From NCBI GenBank assembly GCA_964435085.1, contig CAYSXQ010000017.1:1-20738 (forward strand): 20,738 bases of DNA. Reading direction: 5' to 3'. Source of the DNA: UBA917 sp964435085 (lineage in GTDB: Bacteria > Patescibacteriota > Patescibacteriia > Patescibacteriales > Patescibacteriaceae). A model generated the notes under the pieces. That model searched no databases, was not told the origin of the DNA, and saw only the letters and a list, made by a program, of their open reading frames with translations. Position numbers and translations under genes: made by a program. Shown here piece by piece: positions 13,254 through 20,729 of this stretch. Position 1 is the stretch's first letter, and each line of letters opens with the position of its first letter.

Positions 13254-13682
13254 ATGCCAACAATCAACCAATTAGTTAAACAGGGCAGAAAGAAAATTGC
13301 CAAAAAACCGAAGTCTCCAGCTTTGAAAGTTACTCTGGATAGTTTGCACCGCAAGAAGTCTACTACTATTGTTGGCGCTTCTTTTAAGCGCGGTGTGTGT
13401 TTGAAGGTTACTACCACTACTCCAAAGAAGCCTAACTCCGCTTTGCGTAAGATTGCGAGAGTCAGACTATCAAACGGCATGGAAGTTACTGCTTACATTC
13501 CAGGTATGGGTCATAACTTGCAGGAACACTCGATCGTCTTGATCAAGGGCGGAAGAACTAAGGACTTGCCTGGTGTTCGTTACAAGGTTGTCCGCGGTGT
13601 CTACGACTCACAGGGTGTCGAAGCTCGTCGTAACGGTCGCAGTATCTATGGCGCTAAGAAGCCAAAGGCTGCTAAGAAATAA
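13254..13682 (+). CDS. rpsL: Ribosomal protein uS12
   Basis: 142 residues. MPTINQLVKQGRKK opens the protein, TTTPKKPNSALRKIARVRLS and MGHNLQEHSIVLIKGGR are the conserved decoding-centre segments, and RTKDLPGVRYK holds the Asp that is methylthiolated in many bacteria. Lysines at the positions linked to streptomycin resistance are wild-type. The protein is about 18 residues longer than E. coli uS12: between SPAL and FKRGVC there is an insert (about residues 25-44) where E. coli has only a few residues. It is the first gene of an rpsL-rpsG-fusA cluster, as in the str operon. No Shine-Dalgarno site. Codon choice is strongly biased, fitting high expression. Confidence 0.97.
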   Translation: MPTINQLVKQGRKKIAKKPKSPALKVTLDSLHRKKSTTIVGASFKRGVCLKVTTTTPKKPNSALRKIARVRLSNGMEVTAYIPGMGHNLQEHSIVLIKGGRTKDLPGVRYKVVRGVYDSQGVEARRNGRSIYGAKKPKAAKK

Positions 13683-13735
13683 ATAATAATTATCCATTAA
13701 AATTAATTTACAAACAGTAGTTGCATAAATATTTC

Positions 13736-13757
13736 CACTTAGCGTGGCTGCTAAGTG
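13736..13757 (+). promoter_or_regulatory. Hairpin in the rpsL-rpsG gap, possible S7 feedback site
   Basis: CACTTAGC (13736-13743) is perfectly complementary to GCTAAGTG (13750-13757), with loop GTGGCT. It ends 11 bases before the rpsG ATG. In E. coli, S7 represses its operon by binding the rpsL-rpsG intercistronic RNA; a similar role here is inference. It has no T-run, so it is not a terminator. Confidence 0.5.
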
Positions 13758-13768
13758 AACTAAATACT

Positions 13769-14236
13769 ATGAGAGGTAAACAAGCACCAAAAAGAGTTAT
13801 TGAACCAGATCCAAAGTATCACGATGTCGACGTGGCCAAATTCATCAATTACATTATGATTGGTGGCAAGAAGGCGACTGCTCAGCGTGTGCTTTACGAT
13901 GCTTTTGAAATTGTTCGCGAAACTACCAAGCAAGATCCTCGCCATGTTTTTAACAAGGCTCTCAAGCAAGTTTCTCCATTACTCGAAGTCCGCGGTCGTC
14001 GCGTCGGTGGTGGTAACTACCAAATCCCTTATCAGGTCCGTGGCGAACGTCGCTTTGCTTTGGCTTGCCGCTGGATGATTGATGCTGCTCGTTCCCGTAA
14101 GGGTAAGGCTATGTCCGAAAAACTAGCTGAAGAATTCATCAATACAGCTAAGGGCGAAAGCGCCTCAATGAAGAAGAAAGCGGACGTTCATAGAATGGCT
14201 GAATCCAACAAAGCTTTCGCGCACTTCGCTCGATAA
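13769..14236 (+). CDS. rpsG: Ribosomal protein uS7
   Basis: 155 residues from the ATG at 13769. MRGKQAPKRVIEPDPKYHD is the normal N-terminus of the family; a longer reading from 13721 would add 16 residues translated from the hairpin region and is rejected. Conserved stretches are VAKFINYIMIGGKK, LEVRGRRVGGGNYQIPYQV (rRNA-binding beta-ribbon) and RRFALACRWMIDAAR. It nucleates assembly of the 30S head. There is no Shine-Dalgarno site, but a hairpin just upstream could expose or block the start. It lies between rpsL and fusA in a str-type cluster. Confidence 0.97.
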   Translation: MRGKQAPKRVIEPDPKYHDVDVAKFINYIMIGGKKATAQRVLYDAFEIVRETTKQDPRHVFNKALKQVSPLLEVRGRRVGGGNYQIPYQVRGERRFALACRWMIDAARSRKGKAMSEKLAEEFINTAKGESASMKKKADVHRMAESNKAFAHFAR

Positions 14237-14248
14237 GCTAATTGGGTT

Positions 14249-14402
14249 AATTTCAAATTTAAAATTTAAAATTTCAAAACAATTTTGAATATTTTAAATC
14301 TAAATTTTGAATTAGCATAACTTCCAAAATATTTAACAACAAAAATTAATGAATTTGAACATTAAGATTTGTTTTGAAATTTGAAATTTTAAATTTAAAA
14401 TT
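14249..14402. repeat. AT-rich long inverted repeat, copy C
   Basis: The 34-bp arms 14249-14282 and 14369-14402 are complementary with two mismatches, and the left arm matches copies A and B. It fills most of the gap between rpsG and fusA and ends 7 bases before the fusA ATG. Confidence 0.9.
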
Positions 14403-14409
14403 CGTCATT

Positions 14410-16491
14410 ATGCCCCGAGAATATACATTACAAAAAACCCGCAATATTGGTATCATGGCCCACATTGACGCTGGTAAAACTACTTTTACCGAACGCGTCC
14501 TTTTCTATACCGGTAAAAAGCACAAGATCGGCGAAGTTCACGAAGGTGCTGCTGAAATGGACTGGATGGAACAGGAAAAAGAACGTGGTATTACCATTAC
14601 CTCTGCCGCTACTACTTGTTTCTGGAAAGATAACCGTATTAACATTATCGACACTCCAGGTCACGTCGACTTTACTGTAGAAGTAGAGCGCTCTTTGCGT
14701 GTCCTTGACGCCGCTGTTGCTGTCTTTGATGGTAGTCAGGGTGTTGAGCCACAATCCGAAACTGTTTGGCGTCAAGCTGATAAGTACCACGTCCCACGTA
14801 TTTGTTTCGTCAACAAAATGGACAAGACTGGCGCTGACTTCTTCATGTGTATGGATTCTATTCATAGTCGCTTGAATACTCAGGCCGTCGCTGTTCAGTT
14901 GCCAATCGGTGCTGAAGATACTATGAAAGGTGTCGTCAATCTTTTGACTCAGAAAGCCTATATCTTTAACGGTGCTCACGGTGAAGATATTCAAGAAGTT
15001 GATGTGCCTGCCGACATGAAAGACATCGTGGCTAAATATCGCAACATCATGATTGAAAAGGCGGTTGAATGTGATGAAACTCTTACTGACCGTTATCTTA
15101 ACGGTGAGGAAATTACTCTCGATGAAATCAAAGCGGCTATCCGTAAAGGTGTTATCGCCAGTCAAATCTACCCAGTCTTCTGCGGTACTGCTTTGCAAAA
15201 TATCGGCGTTCAGCTCGTCCTCGACGCTGTTGTCGACTACCTTCCATCTCCACTCGACGTTACTCCTTTAGTCGGTCATGTTCCTGATGAAATGGACAAG
15301 GAGGTGCCAGTACCAGTTAAGGACGACGCGCCTTTTATGGCTCTTGCTTTCAAAATTGCTACTGATCCTTTTGTCGGTAAGCTCTGTTTCGTACGTGTCT
15401 ATTCTGGTGTGCTCGCTTCCGGTTCTTATGTTCTAAACGCCTCTACTGGCAAGAAGGAACGTATCGGTCGTTTGGTTCGTATGCACGCTAACAGCCGTGA
15501 AGAAATTAACGAAATCCATTCTGGTGACATTGCCGCCGTCATTGGTCTCAAAGAAACTTTTACCGGCCACACTCTCTGTGATGTTGATCATCCGCTACTG
15601 CTCGAAGCTATCAGCTTCCCTGAGCCAGTTATTCAGATTGCCGTTGAACCAAAGACTAAGGTTGACCAAGAGAAAATGGGCATGGCTCTCTCTCGTCTTG
15701 CCGAAGAAGATCCAACTTTCCGCGTCGAAACCGACGAAGAAACTGGTCAGACTTTGATTTCTGGTATGGGTGAATTGCACCTCGACATCATCGTTGATCG
15801 TATGAAGCGTGAATTTAGCGTCGAAGCTAATATCGGTCAGCCACAAGTTAGCTACCGTGAAACTATCCGTAACGAAGCTGAAGCTGAAGGTAAGTATGTT
15901 AAGCAGTCTGGTGGTCGCGGTCAGTTCGGTCATTGTTGGTTGCGCATCGCTCCTAACGTCGAAGGTGGTGGCTATTCTTTCAAAGATGCTACTAAGGGTG
16001 GTAGTATTCCTAAGGAATATATTCCTGCTATCGAAAAAGGTGTTAAAGAAGCTGTTGAACGCGGTACTATGGCCGGCTACCCAATGGTCGATGTCAAAGT
16101 CGAAGTCTTCGATGGTTCTTACCACGAAGTCGACTCTAACGAAATGGCTTTCAAAATGGCCGGTATCATGGCTTTCCGTGACGCTTGTAAAAAGGCAAAT
16201 CCTGTCATTCTTGAACCAATCATGAAAGTTGAAGTTACTACTCCTGAAGAATACATGGGCAGCGTTGTTGGTGACCTCAACTCCAAGCGTGGTCAGATCG
16301 AAGAAATGTCTGATCGCGGCAAGTTGAAAGTTATCAAGGCTAAAGTGCCTTTGGCTGAAATGTTTGGCTACGCTACTTCTTTGCGCTCTATGTCTCAAGG
16401 TCGTGCTAACTACGCTATGGAATTCCTGCACTACAGTGAAGCTCCTCGCCATGTCGCCGACAAGATTATCGGTGAAAAGGCTAAAAAGTAA
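14410..16491 (+). CDS. fusA: Elongation factor G
   Basis: 693 residues from the ATG at 14410 (MPREYTLQKTRNIGIMAHID). An upstream in-frame ATG at 14374 lies inside palindrome copy C and is rejected. GTPase motifs: G1 AHIDAGKT (17-24), G2 RGITI (59-63), G3 DTPGH (81-85, with the catalytic His85), G4 NKMD (135-138), G5 region CGTALQN (near 258). The later domains are complete, including the domain IV segment with GRGQFGHCWLRI, and the end is KIIGEKAKK. It drives translocation on the ribosome using GTP. No tuf gene follows; the cluster ends with a terminator. Codon use is strongly biased, fitting high expression. Confidence 0.97.
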   Translation: MPREYTLQKTRNIGIMAHIDAGKTTFTERVLFYTGKKHKIGEVHEGAAEMDWMEQEKERGITITSAATTCFWKDNRINIIDTPGHVDFTVEVERSLRVLDAAVAVFDGSQGVEPQSETVWRQADKYHVPRICFVNKMDKTGADFFMCMDSIHSRLNTQAVAVQLPIGAEDTMKGVVNLLTQKAYIFNGAHGEDIQEVDVPADMKDIVAKYRNIMIEKAVECDETLTDRYLNGEEITLDEIKAAIRKGVIASQIYPVFCGTALQNIGVQLVLDAVVDYLPSPLDVTPLVGHVPDEMDKEVPVPVKDDAPFMALAFKIATDPFVGKLCFVRVYSGVLASGSYVLNASTGKKERIGRLVRMHANSREEINEIHSGDIAAVIGLKETFTGHTLCDVDHPLLLEAISFPEPVIQIAVEPKTKVDQEKMGMALSRLAEEDPTFRVETDEETGQTLISGMGELHLDIIVDRMKREFSVEANIGQPQVSYRETIRNEAEAEGKYVKQSGGRGQFGHCWLRIAPNVEGGGYSFKDATKGGSIPKEYIPAIEKGVKEAVERGTMAGYPMVDVKVEVFDGSYHEVDSNEMAFKMAGIMAFRDACKKANPVILEPIMKVEVTTPEEYMGSVVGDLNSKRGQIEEMSDRGKLKVIKAKVPLAEMFGYATSLRSMSQGRANYAMEFLHYSEAPRHVADKIIGEKAKK

Positions 16492-16510
16492 TTACTACAT
16501 ATCAAATTTA

Positions 16511-16540
16511 AAAAGCAGTCTCATTGGAGGCTGCTTTTTA
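16511..16540 (+). terminator. Intrinsic terminator of the rpsL-rpsG-fusA cluster
   Basis: The 12-base arm 16511-16522 pairs with 16527-16538 (AAAAGCAG against CTGCTTTT plus inner pairs, one G-T), ending in a T-run. Confidence 0.85.
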
Positions 16541-16554
16541 TTTGCCTGTCCCTA

Positions 16555-16563
16555 TGTTATAAT
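16555..16563 (+). promoter_or_regulatory. Extended -10 promoter of the cysteine-repeat protein gene
   Basis: TGTTATAAT: consensus TATAAT (16558-16563) with the TG extension. No good -35. The leader would be about 34 bases. Confidence 0.6.
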
Positions 16564-16603
16564 TAGGCTAATTAGTAAAATAATAAACTAACCAGTCTAA
16601 TTT

Positions 16604-18775
16604 ATGACCAAGTTTAATCAGGTCTTAGCTGCTTGTCTGTTATTGCTCGGTGTCTTGACGCTTAGTAATCAAGTCAGTGCCAAAGACTACGGTCCTTATG
16701 GACCATTCAAAGAAGCTCGTTATGCACTCTCCAAGAAAAACTTCGCTTTCTCTTATCGTGATGCTAGTGGCAATTCCTATGTTCAGGTTCGTGACACTAG
16801 TCCGATGGGTCCTTACAAGGCCGCTGGTCTTTATGACGCTATTACTGATTTGCAGGTGACTGATGATGGTGGCTATGGTTTTATCTATTCCCAACAAGAC
16901 TCTAGCCAAGCCAATCTCTATCTCAATGCTAGTGGTGTCATCACACCTTTGCGTGATCGCTATAATCCACGCAAGCCTCAGTTGACTATGGTCACCAAGG
17001 ACAAATGGCTAGCTACCACTGACCAAATTGCTTTCGTCAAATTCGATTCGGCTAAAGTTATTGAAGTGCCTTGCAGTGCTAGCAAAGACGCGCCTTGCAT
17101 GATCAACAGCTCTGGCGCTTCCGCTAATGCCTGGGGTTATGCCTACCAAGACTACAAAAACTACAAAGGCTATATTCGTATCTACGACAAATATCACGGT
17201 GTTAATAATAAGACCTACGGTCCTTACGATTTCGATGCTTCTGAAGGCGACAAACGTACGGCTGTCAGTATTGGCACCAAGGATTGGCTCGCTTCCTATT
17301 ACAGCAATGGCAATGCCTATGTCATTCTCAGTGGCAAAGTTGTCGGTCCTTTCAAAAGCGTGAACAGCATCATGGCCAAGGATAATGTCGCGAGCTACTG
17401 CTACACCAATGCTAAGAATATCAGCGAGTGTAATGTAAATGGTAAAGTCTATTCTAACTTTGGCGCCAGTGGCAACATCAAAACCATCATCGATGGCGAT
17501 AAGTATGGTATGAGTTCTGGTGGTGAGTGTATTATCTATTCTGGTGCTTTGGTTCGTACTGATTGCTCTAGCTTCAGCTATGCCGACGGCAGCTACTCAC
17601 TGACTAAGTCAAATTCCTCAGAGCGCTTTGTCGTCAACGGCGAAGAGTACAAGATCTTGCCAGAACACAGTTTGAATACTGCCAAAAATTCCGTCTGGGC
17701 TGGCGCTAACAACTGGGCCTACGCCGCCTTTGCTAATAAGCCAACTACTTACTGCGCTAATGTCGTCATCAATGGCAAGGCTACTCCTGTTACTGGTGGT
17801 TTCTATGACGCATCTAAGATTTATCTCTGTCAAATCGACCTCTCTCTCACTGGCTCAAGTTATGCTATGCGTACTAGTGGCGCTGATCAAAATGTCTTCA
17901 TCACCGCGGCCCTTGATTTCAAAAACCCAAGCCGCATTACTGGCACGAAGACCAGCTGCGGTAACGGCAAGCGCGAAGGTCTCGAAGAATGCGATACTAT
18001 CGACCTTGCTGGCAAGACTTGTCGCAATTCCAATTTCTACGGCGGTGCACTCCGCTGTGATAGTCAATGTAAATTTGATCGTACAGACTGCGTCAACAAT
18101 AATATCTGTAATGACAATGATGGCGGTGACAATCCTTATCTCATCGGTACAACTAATACCAAATTAAACGGTCTCTCTGCCACAGTCTTCTCAACTAATA
18201 ATCGTGACGTCTGTATTTCTTCTACTCAACTCAAAGAATTCTACTGCGCCCCTGATGCTAAGTATCCTGGCCAAGTACTGCAAACCCGTATCTATGATTG
18301 TCAGTGTTCTGGTGGTATTTGTATCGACAAGAAACCAGCCTGTAATCGCAATAACAAGATCGACACTGGCGAAGCTTGTGATCGTGCTGACCTAGCTAAG
18401 CAAACTTGTAAGAGTCTTGGCTTCGGCGGTGGTTCGCTCTCCTGTGGTAACGACTGCCAGTTTAATACCAGCTCTTGCACTAAGTGCGGCAACAACAAGA
18501 TCGACACCGATCTCAAAGAAAAGTGCGACGGCAACGACCTCGCCGCAAATAGCTGTGAGTCGCTGGGCTTCATGTGTGGTCAATTGAAATGCGCGAGCAC
18601 TTGCGGTGGCTTTGACACTTCTATGTGCAAGACTAATAAAGCCGATTGCACTAACCTAAACTCGCAGAGTCTCTCGACTACACCTTACAGTGCCTTTGAC
18701 TCTAATAATACTAGACAATATCAAGCAGTTGTCACTGACATTAATGCGAAAGCTACTTTGTCAGCTACTAGGTAA
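16604..18775 (+). CDS. Secreted protein: beta-rich N-terminal region and three Cys-rich repeats
   Basis: 723 residues. A signal peptide is clear (AACLLLLGVLTLSNQVSA, cleavage likely after Ala26). Residues 27-445 are rich in Tyr, Gly, Ser and Asn and repeat GPY/GPF turns (YGPYGPF, MGPYKAA, YGPYDFD, VGPFKSV), which suggests propeller-like blades. Three Cys-rich repeats follow at about 452-497, 580-625 and 628-675, each of the form CGNxxxxxxExCDxxxLAxxxCxxxxFxxGxLxCxxxCxFxxxxC. This pattern resembles the DUF4215/Myxococcus Cys-rich repeats and is also seen, from memory, in CPR surface proteins. The C-terminus (about 50 residues, Ser/Thr/Asn-rich) lacks a membrane anchor or sortase motif. Disulfide-stabilised, extracellular adhesion or host-contact role is inference. 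Confidence 0.75.
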   Translation: MTKFNQVLAACLLLLGVLTLSNQVSAKDYGPYGPFKEARYALSKKNFAFSYRDASGNSYVQVRDTSPMGPYKAAGLYDAITDLQVTDDGGYGFIYSQQDSSQANLYLNASGVITPLRDRYNPRKPQLTMVTKDKWLATTDQIAFVKFDSAKVIEVPCSASKDAPCMINSSGASANAWGYAYQDYKNYKGYIRIYDKYHGVNNKTYGPYDFDASEGDKRTAVSIGTKDWLASYYSNGNAYVILSGKVVGPFKSVNSIMAKDNVASYCYTNAKNISECNVNGKVYSNFGASGNIKTIIDGDKYGMSSGGECIIYSGALVRTDCSSFSYADGSYSLTKSNSSERFVVNGEEYKILPEHSLNTAKNSVWAGANNWAYAAFANKPTTYCANVVINGKATPVTGGFYDASKIYLCQIDLSLTGSSYAMRTSGADQNVFITAALDFKNPSRITGTKTSCGNGKREGLEECDTIDLAGKTCRNSNFYGGALRCDSQCKFDRTDCVNNNICNDNDGGDNPYLIGTTNTKLNGLSATVFSTNNRDVCISSTQLKEFYCAPDAKYPGQVLQTRIYDCQCSGGICIDKKPACNRNNKIDTGEACDRADLAKQTCKSLGFGGGSLSCGNDCQFNTSSCTKCGNNKIDTDLKEKCDGNDLAANSCESLGFMCGQLKCASTCGGFDTSMCKTNKADCTNLNSQSLSTTPYSAFDSNNTRQYQAVVTDINAKATLSATR

Positions 18776-18785
18776 TCTAAAAAAT

Positions 18786-18814
18786 AAAGCCGTCCTCAGT
18801 GGACGGCTTTTTTT
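18786..18814. terminator. Bidirectional terminator between convergent genes
   Basis: AAAGCCGTCC (18786-18795) pairs perfectly with 18801-18810, loop TCAGT, T-run after it. An A-rich stretch before it lets it serve the reverse-strand gene ending at 18829. Confidence 0.9.
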
Positions 18815-18828
18815 GTCTTTTTAATATT

Positions 18829-19506
18829 TTAAAATAGTGATTTGATTGACAGTCCCAAGGCAGCTCCAGAACTGGCTGTGTCGTGATTATAACCATAGGC
18901 TAGCCAATAGCCGAGTTCGACTACTTTGCTCTGCTGGAAGCAAATCTGAATCTGCGGTCCAGCTATTGAGTGCTCCTCAGCTCTAATTCCTAATTCGAGA
19001 TACGATCCAAATAAAGCCAAGCTTTCTATACTTAACTTGCCTAGATACCACAGTTCATCGCCTTGTTTTTTGATTTCTAGTTCAACAATTAAATTTCTCG
19101 AACCTAAGTATCGACTACTTATACGCATATTCGCTCCAGTAGCAAGTACCACAGCATTCGAATGACTTGGTTCTAGCGGTCTTTTTTGATAGGCACAGCC
19201 AGTGCTTAGACTTATTTCCAGCTCTGTTTTTTCTGTTATCTGTGCGCTAAAAGAGCAGCCTACTAAGCAATAAAAATGTGTTTCGTGTTCAAAGGTAAGA
19301 CTAATGTCATTGATAGCACCCCAATGTTCGCTAAAGCTAAGCGGCTTGGCTAAAATTTGGGCGCGACCACTGGCAGTCATCTGATCTCCGGAAATATCCA
19401 GACTAATCAAATGATTGTTATGCTGCATCTGCACTAAAGAATCCTGTCCCAGACAGGGGAGTCCCATTGCTAGGACAAACAAACAACAAGTAGCTAACTG
19501 CTTCAC
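18829..19506 (-). CDS. Exported beta-rich protein, 225 residues (paralogue of 19650-20336)
   Basis: The start is a GTG at 19506, fixed by AGGAG 6 bases upstream. The signal peptide is MKQLATCCLFVLAMGLPCLG, then QDS. The mature part has many alternating hydrophobic/polar strands (DISLTFEHETHFYCLVGCSF, LIVELEIKK, SYLELGIRAEE) and ends in SLF, an aromatic C-terminal residue. This looks like a beta-barrel or beta-sandwich. It shares the signal-peptide end (PCxxQDS), size, GC use, promoter layout and Shine-Dalgarno layout with the next gene, so the two are probably diverged duplicates. No family recognised. If the host is a monoderm CPR bacterium, an outer-membrane barrel would be unexpected. Confidence 0.6.
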   Translation of the reverse strand: MKQLATCCLFVLAMGLPCLGQDSLVQMQHNNHLISLDISGDQMTASGRAQILAKPLSFSEHWGAINDISLTFEHETHFYCLVGCSFSAQITEKTELEISLSTGCAYQKRPLEPSHSNAVVLATGANMRISSRYLGSRNLIVELEIKKQGDELWYLGKLSIESLALFGSYLELGIRAEEHSIAGPQIQICFQQSKVVELGYWLAYGYNHDTASSGAALGLSIKSLF

Positions 19507-19512
19507 TCTCCA

Positions 19513-19517
19513 CTCCT
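19513..19517 (-). promoter_or_regulatory. Shine-Dalgarno site that fixes a GTG start
   Basis: AGGAG on the minus strand, 6 bases before the GTG at 19506. The next ATG is far downstream, beyond the signal peptide, so this site decides the start. Confidence 0.8.
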
Positions 19518-19558
19518 AAAATATTAATAAATTGTAAGGTACTATTAAGTCCAAAAGT

Positions 19559-19587
19559 AGCATAGCACAAGAGTCATTGAGCTTCAA
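19559..19587 (-). promoter_or_regulatory. Promoter of the 225-aa exported protein gene
   Basis: On the minus strand: TTGAAG (19582-19587), a 17-base spacer ending in TGC, TATGCT (19559-19564). The end of the spacer (TTGTGC) matches that of the neighbouring gene's promoter. Confidence 0.55.
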
Positions 19588-19590
19588 TAT

Positions 19591-19623
19591 AAAAAAGAGC
19601 CGTTCGAATTTAATCGAACGGCT
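19591..19623 (-). terminator. Terminator of the 228-aa exported protein gene
   Basis: On the minus strand a 10-bp perfect stem (19614-19623 with 19598-19607, loop of six) is followed by a T-run (19591-19596). The next promoter begins 4 bases further on. Confidence 0.85.
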
Positions 19624-19649
19624 TTGTGTCCTTAGATTGTTTATTTATT

Positions 19650-20336
19650 TTATAGTACTACCGAGCCTCCAAGTACTAAAGACTTGTTCAAGCTACTTAA
19701 TCCAGCCCAAGTGCTTAATCTTTTTTGTCCAACAGCATAATATACTTGAATACAGCTGATTAAGTCATAGTTATAGTTTTGACTATCCTGCTCGAAAGCC
19801 AGACCTCTAAACGAAACCCCTAGTGTTAGTGGCTCAGTTATTTTTACCAGCTGTGCCTCTAGGTTTGCTTGGCCTATCTGATAAGAAAAGCCAAGTAGTG
19901 ATTTCGAGTCTAGTTCTAGGCTTAGGCAACGATCTTGTGTCCATTCATATGCTAGGTTAGCACGCATGCCCATCACTAGTTTTTTGTGAGTAACATTATA
20001 GCCCATCAACATTGCTACCATTAAAGATAGGTGATCGTTTTGGCCAGCAAGTGCTATTCCTAATGACGCATCATTACTTTGATAGGAATAGTTTTGAGCT
20101 AAAGAGATATCTGCAAATAAGCTTATTGTTTCGCCGCCTCCACTAGGTCCTCTGGCTATTTGTGCTAAACATCGAAATGTCTGACTGGAGGCAGTTACTA
20201 AGCTACTGATACCCAGAGACTTATACGGCATTAATCTACTAATACTCTCATCAGTGAAATTACGTGTAGAGTCTTGACTAAAACAGGGGACAGCTAACAA
20301 GGCTATCAGGCAAAGAGGCAAGAAAAACTTTTTCAT
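19650..20336 (-). CDS. Exported beta-rich protein, 228 residues
   Basis: Start ATG at 20336, with AGGAG 6 bases before it. The signal peptide is clear (FFLPLCLIALLAVPCFS, then QDS). The mature chain alternates hydrophobic and polar residues in many predicted strands (ETISLFADISLAQNYSY, LLGFSYQIGQANLEAQLV, LTLGVSFRGLAFE, STWAGLSSLNKSLVLGGSVV) separated by short turns, the pattern of a small beta-barrel. No family recognised. The promoter is the best in the window (20398-20426). The gene has its own terminator and is followed at once by its probable paralogue. Cell-surface location is likely; function unknown. Confidence 0.65.
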   Translation of the reverse strand: MKKFFLPLCLIALLAVPCFSQDSTRNFTDESISRLMPYKSLGISSLVTASSQTFRCLAQIARGPSGGGETISLFADISLAQNYSYQSNDASLGIALAGQNDHLSLMVAMLMGYNVTHKKLVMGMRANLAYEWTQDRCLSLELDSKSLLGFSYQIGQANLEAQLVKITEPLTLGVSFRGLAFEQDSQNYNYDLISCIQVYYAVGQKRLSTWAGLSSLNKSLVLGGSVVL

Positions 20337-20342
20337 GACTAA

Positions 20343-20347
20343 CTCCT
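20343..20347 (-). promoter_or_regulatory. Strong Shine-Dalgarno site
   Basis: AGGAG on the minus strand, 6 bases before the ATG at 20336. Same layout as at 11837 and 19513. Confidence 0.85.
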
Positions 20348-20397
20348 ATAAATAAATTATAAATGTACCAAAACTAATTTCATTAAATATAATTAAA

Positions 20398-20426
20398 ATT
20401 ATAGCACAAAATAGTCAATAAGTCAA
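20398..20426 (-). promoter_or_regulatory. Promoter of the 228-aa exported protein gene
   Basis: On the minus strand: TTGACT (20421-20426), a 17-base spacer, TATAAT (20398-20403) with the TGC extension directly before it. Confidence 0.8.
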
Positions 20427-20503
20427 TAATTACGCCAAATATTGCTAATAAATGGCTTATATTAAGTATATTTAGTAGTATTTTTCTAATTCCTATCTAA
20501 TTT

Positions 20504-20540
20504 ACTCTGGATTCCAGGTCGCAGCCCGGAATGACAGAGT
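20504..20540. repeat. Short palindrome of the ATTCC...GGAATGACA type
   Basis: ACTCTGGATTCC and GGAATGACAGAGT pair with two unpaired bases around an 11- to 12-base centre. Its GGAATGACA end is shared with palindrome copy 2 at 1286-1385, but it is much shorter. Confidence 0.6.
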
Positions 20541-20625
20541 AGAGTAGCCTGGCTTTAAAAATTAAGATTTGGGATTTATTTAAAAATTACAAAATTCAAA
20601 AATTAAAAATTAAGATATTCAAAAT

Positions 20626-20641
20626 CCTGCCTGCTGGCAGG
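20626..20641. repeat. GC-rich hairpin CCTGCC/GGCAGG
   Basis: A six-base perfect stem with loop TGCT inside AT-rich DNA. It is similar in composition to the palindrome at 10698-10715. Motifs of this type recur in CPR intergenic DNA, from memory. Confidence 0.6.
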
Positions 20642-20700
20642 CACGGTGTTTTGACATTTTAAATTCATAGTGCCCTTGTGGTATAAAATTTGAAATTATC

Positions 20701-20729
20701 TTGACTTCCCCTAAAAACCAGCATATACT
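20701..20729 (+). promoter_or_regulatory. Promoter reading out of the right edge
   Basis: TTGACT (20701-20706), exactly 17 bases, TATACT (20724-20729). It should drive a gene beyond the window. Confidence 0.6.

Noticed and set aside
13721..13768. Sixteen-residue N-terminal extension of uS7
   Set aside because: MRGK at 13769 is the conserved start, and the extension covers the intergenic hairpin.
14374..14409. Twelve-residue N-terminal extension of EF-G
   Set aside because: It is encoded by the right arm of an AT-rich palindrome; the family N-terminus begins at 14410.
15595..16452. Minus-strand 285-aa open frame under fusA
   Set aside because: EF-G on the plus strand is certain; the long antisense frame arises from its codon bias. 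The same applies to 14428-15198.
16604..16640. Lipobox-like LAAC in the cysteine-repeat protein
   Set aside because: Cys11 is too close to the N-terminus, inside the hydrophobic core; cleavage after VSA at residue 26 fits better.
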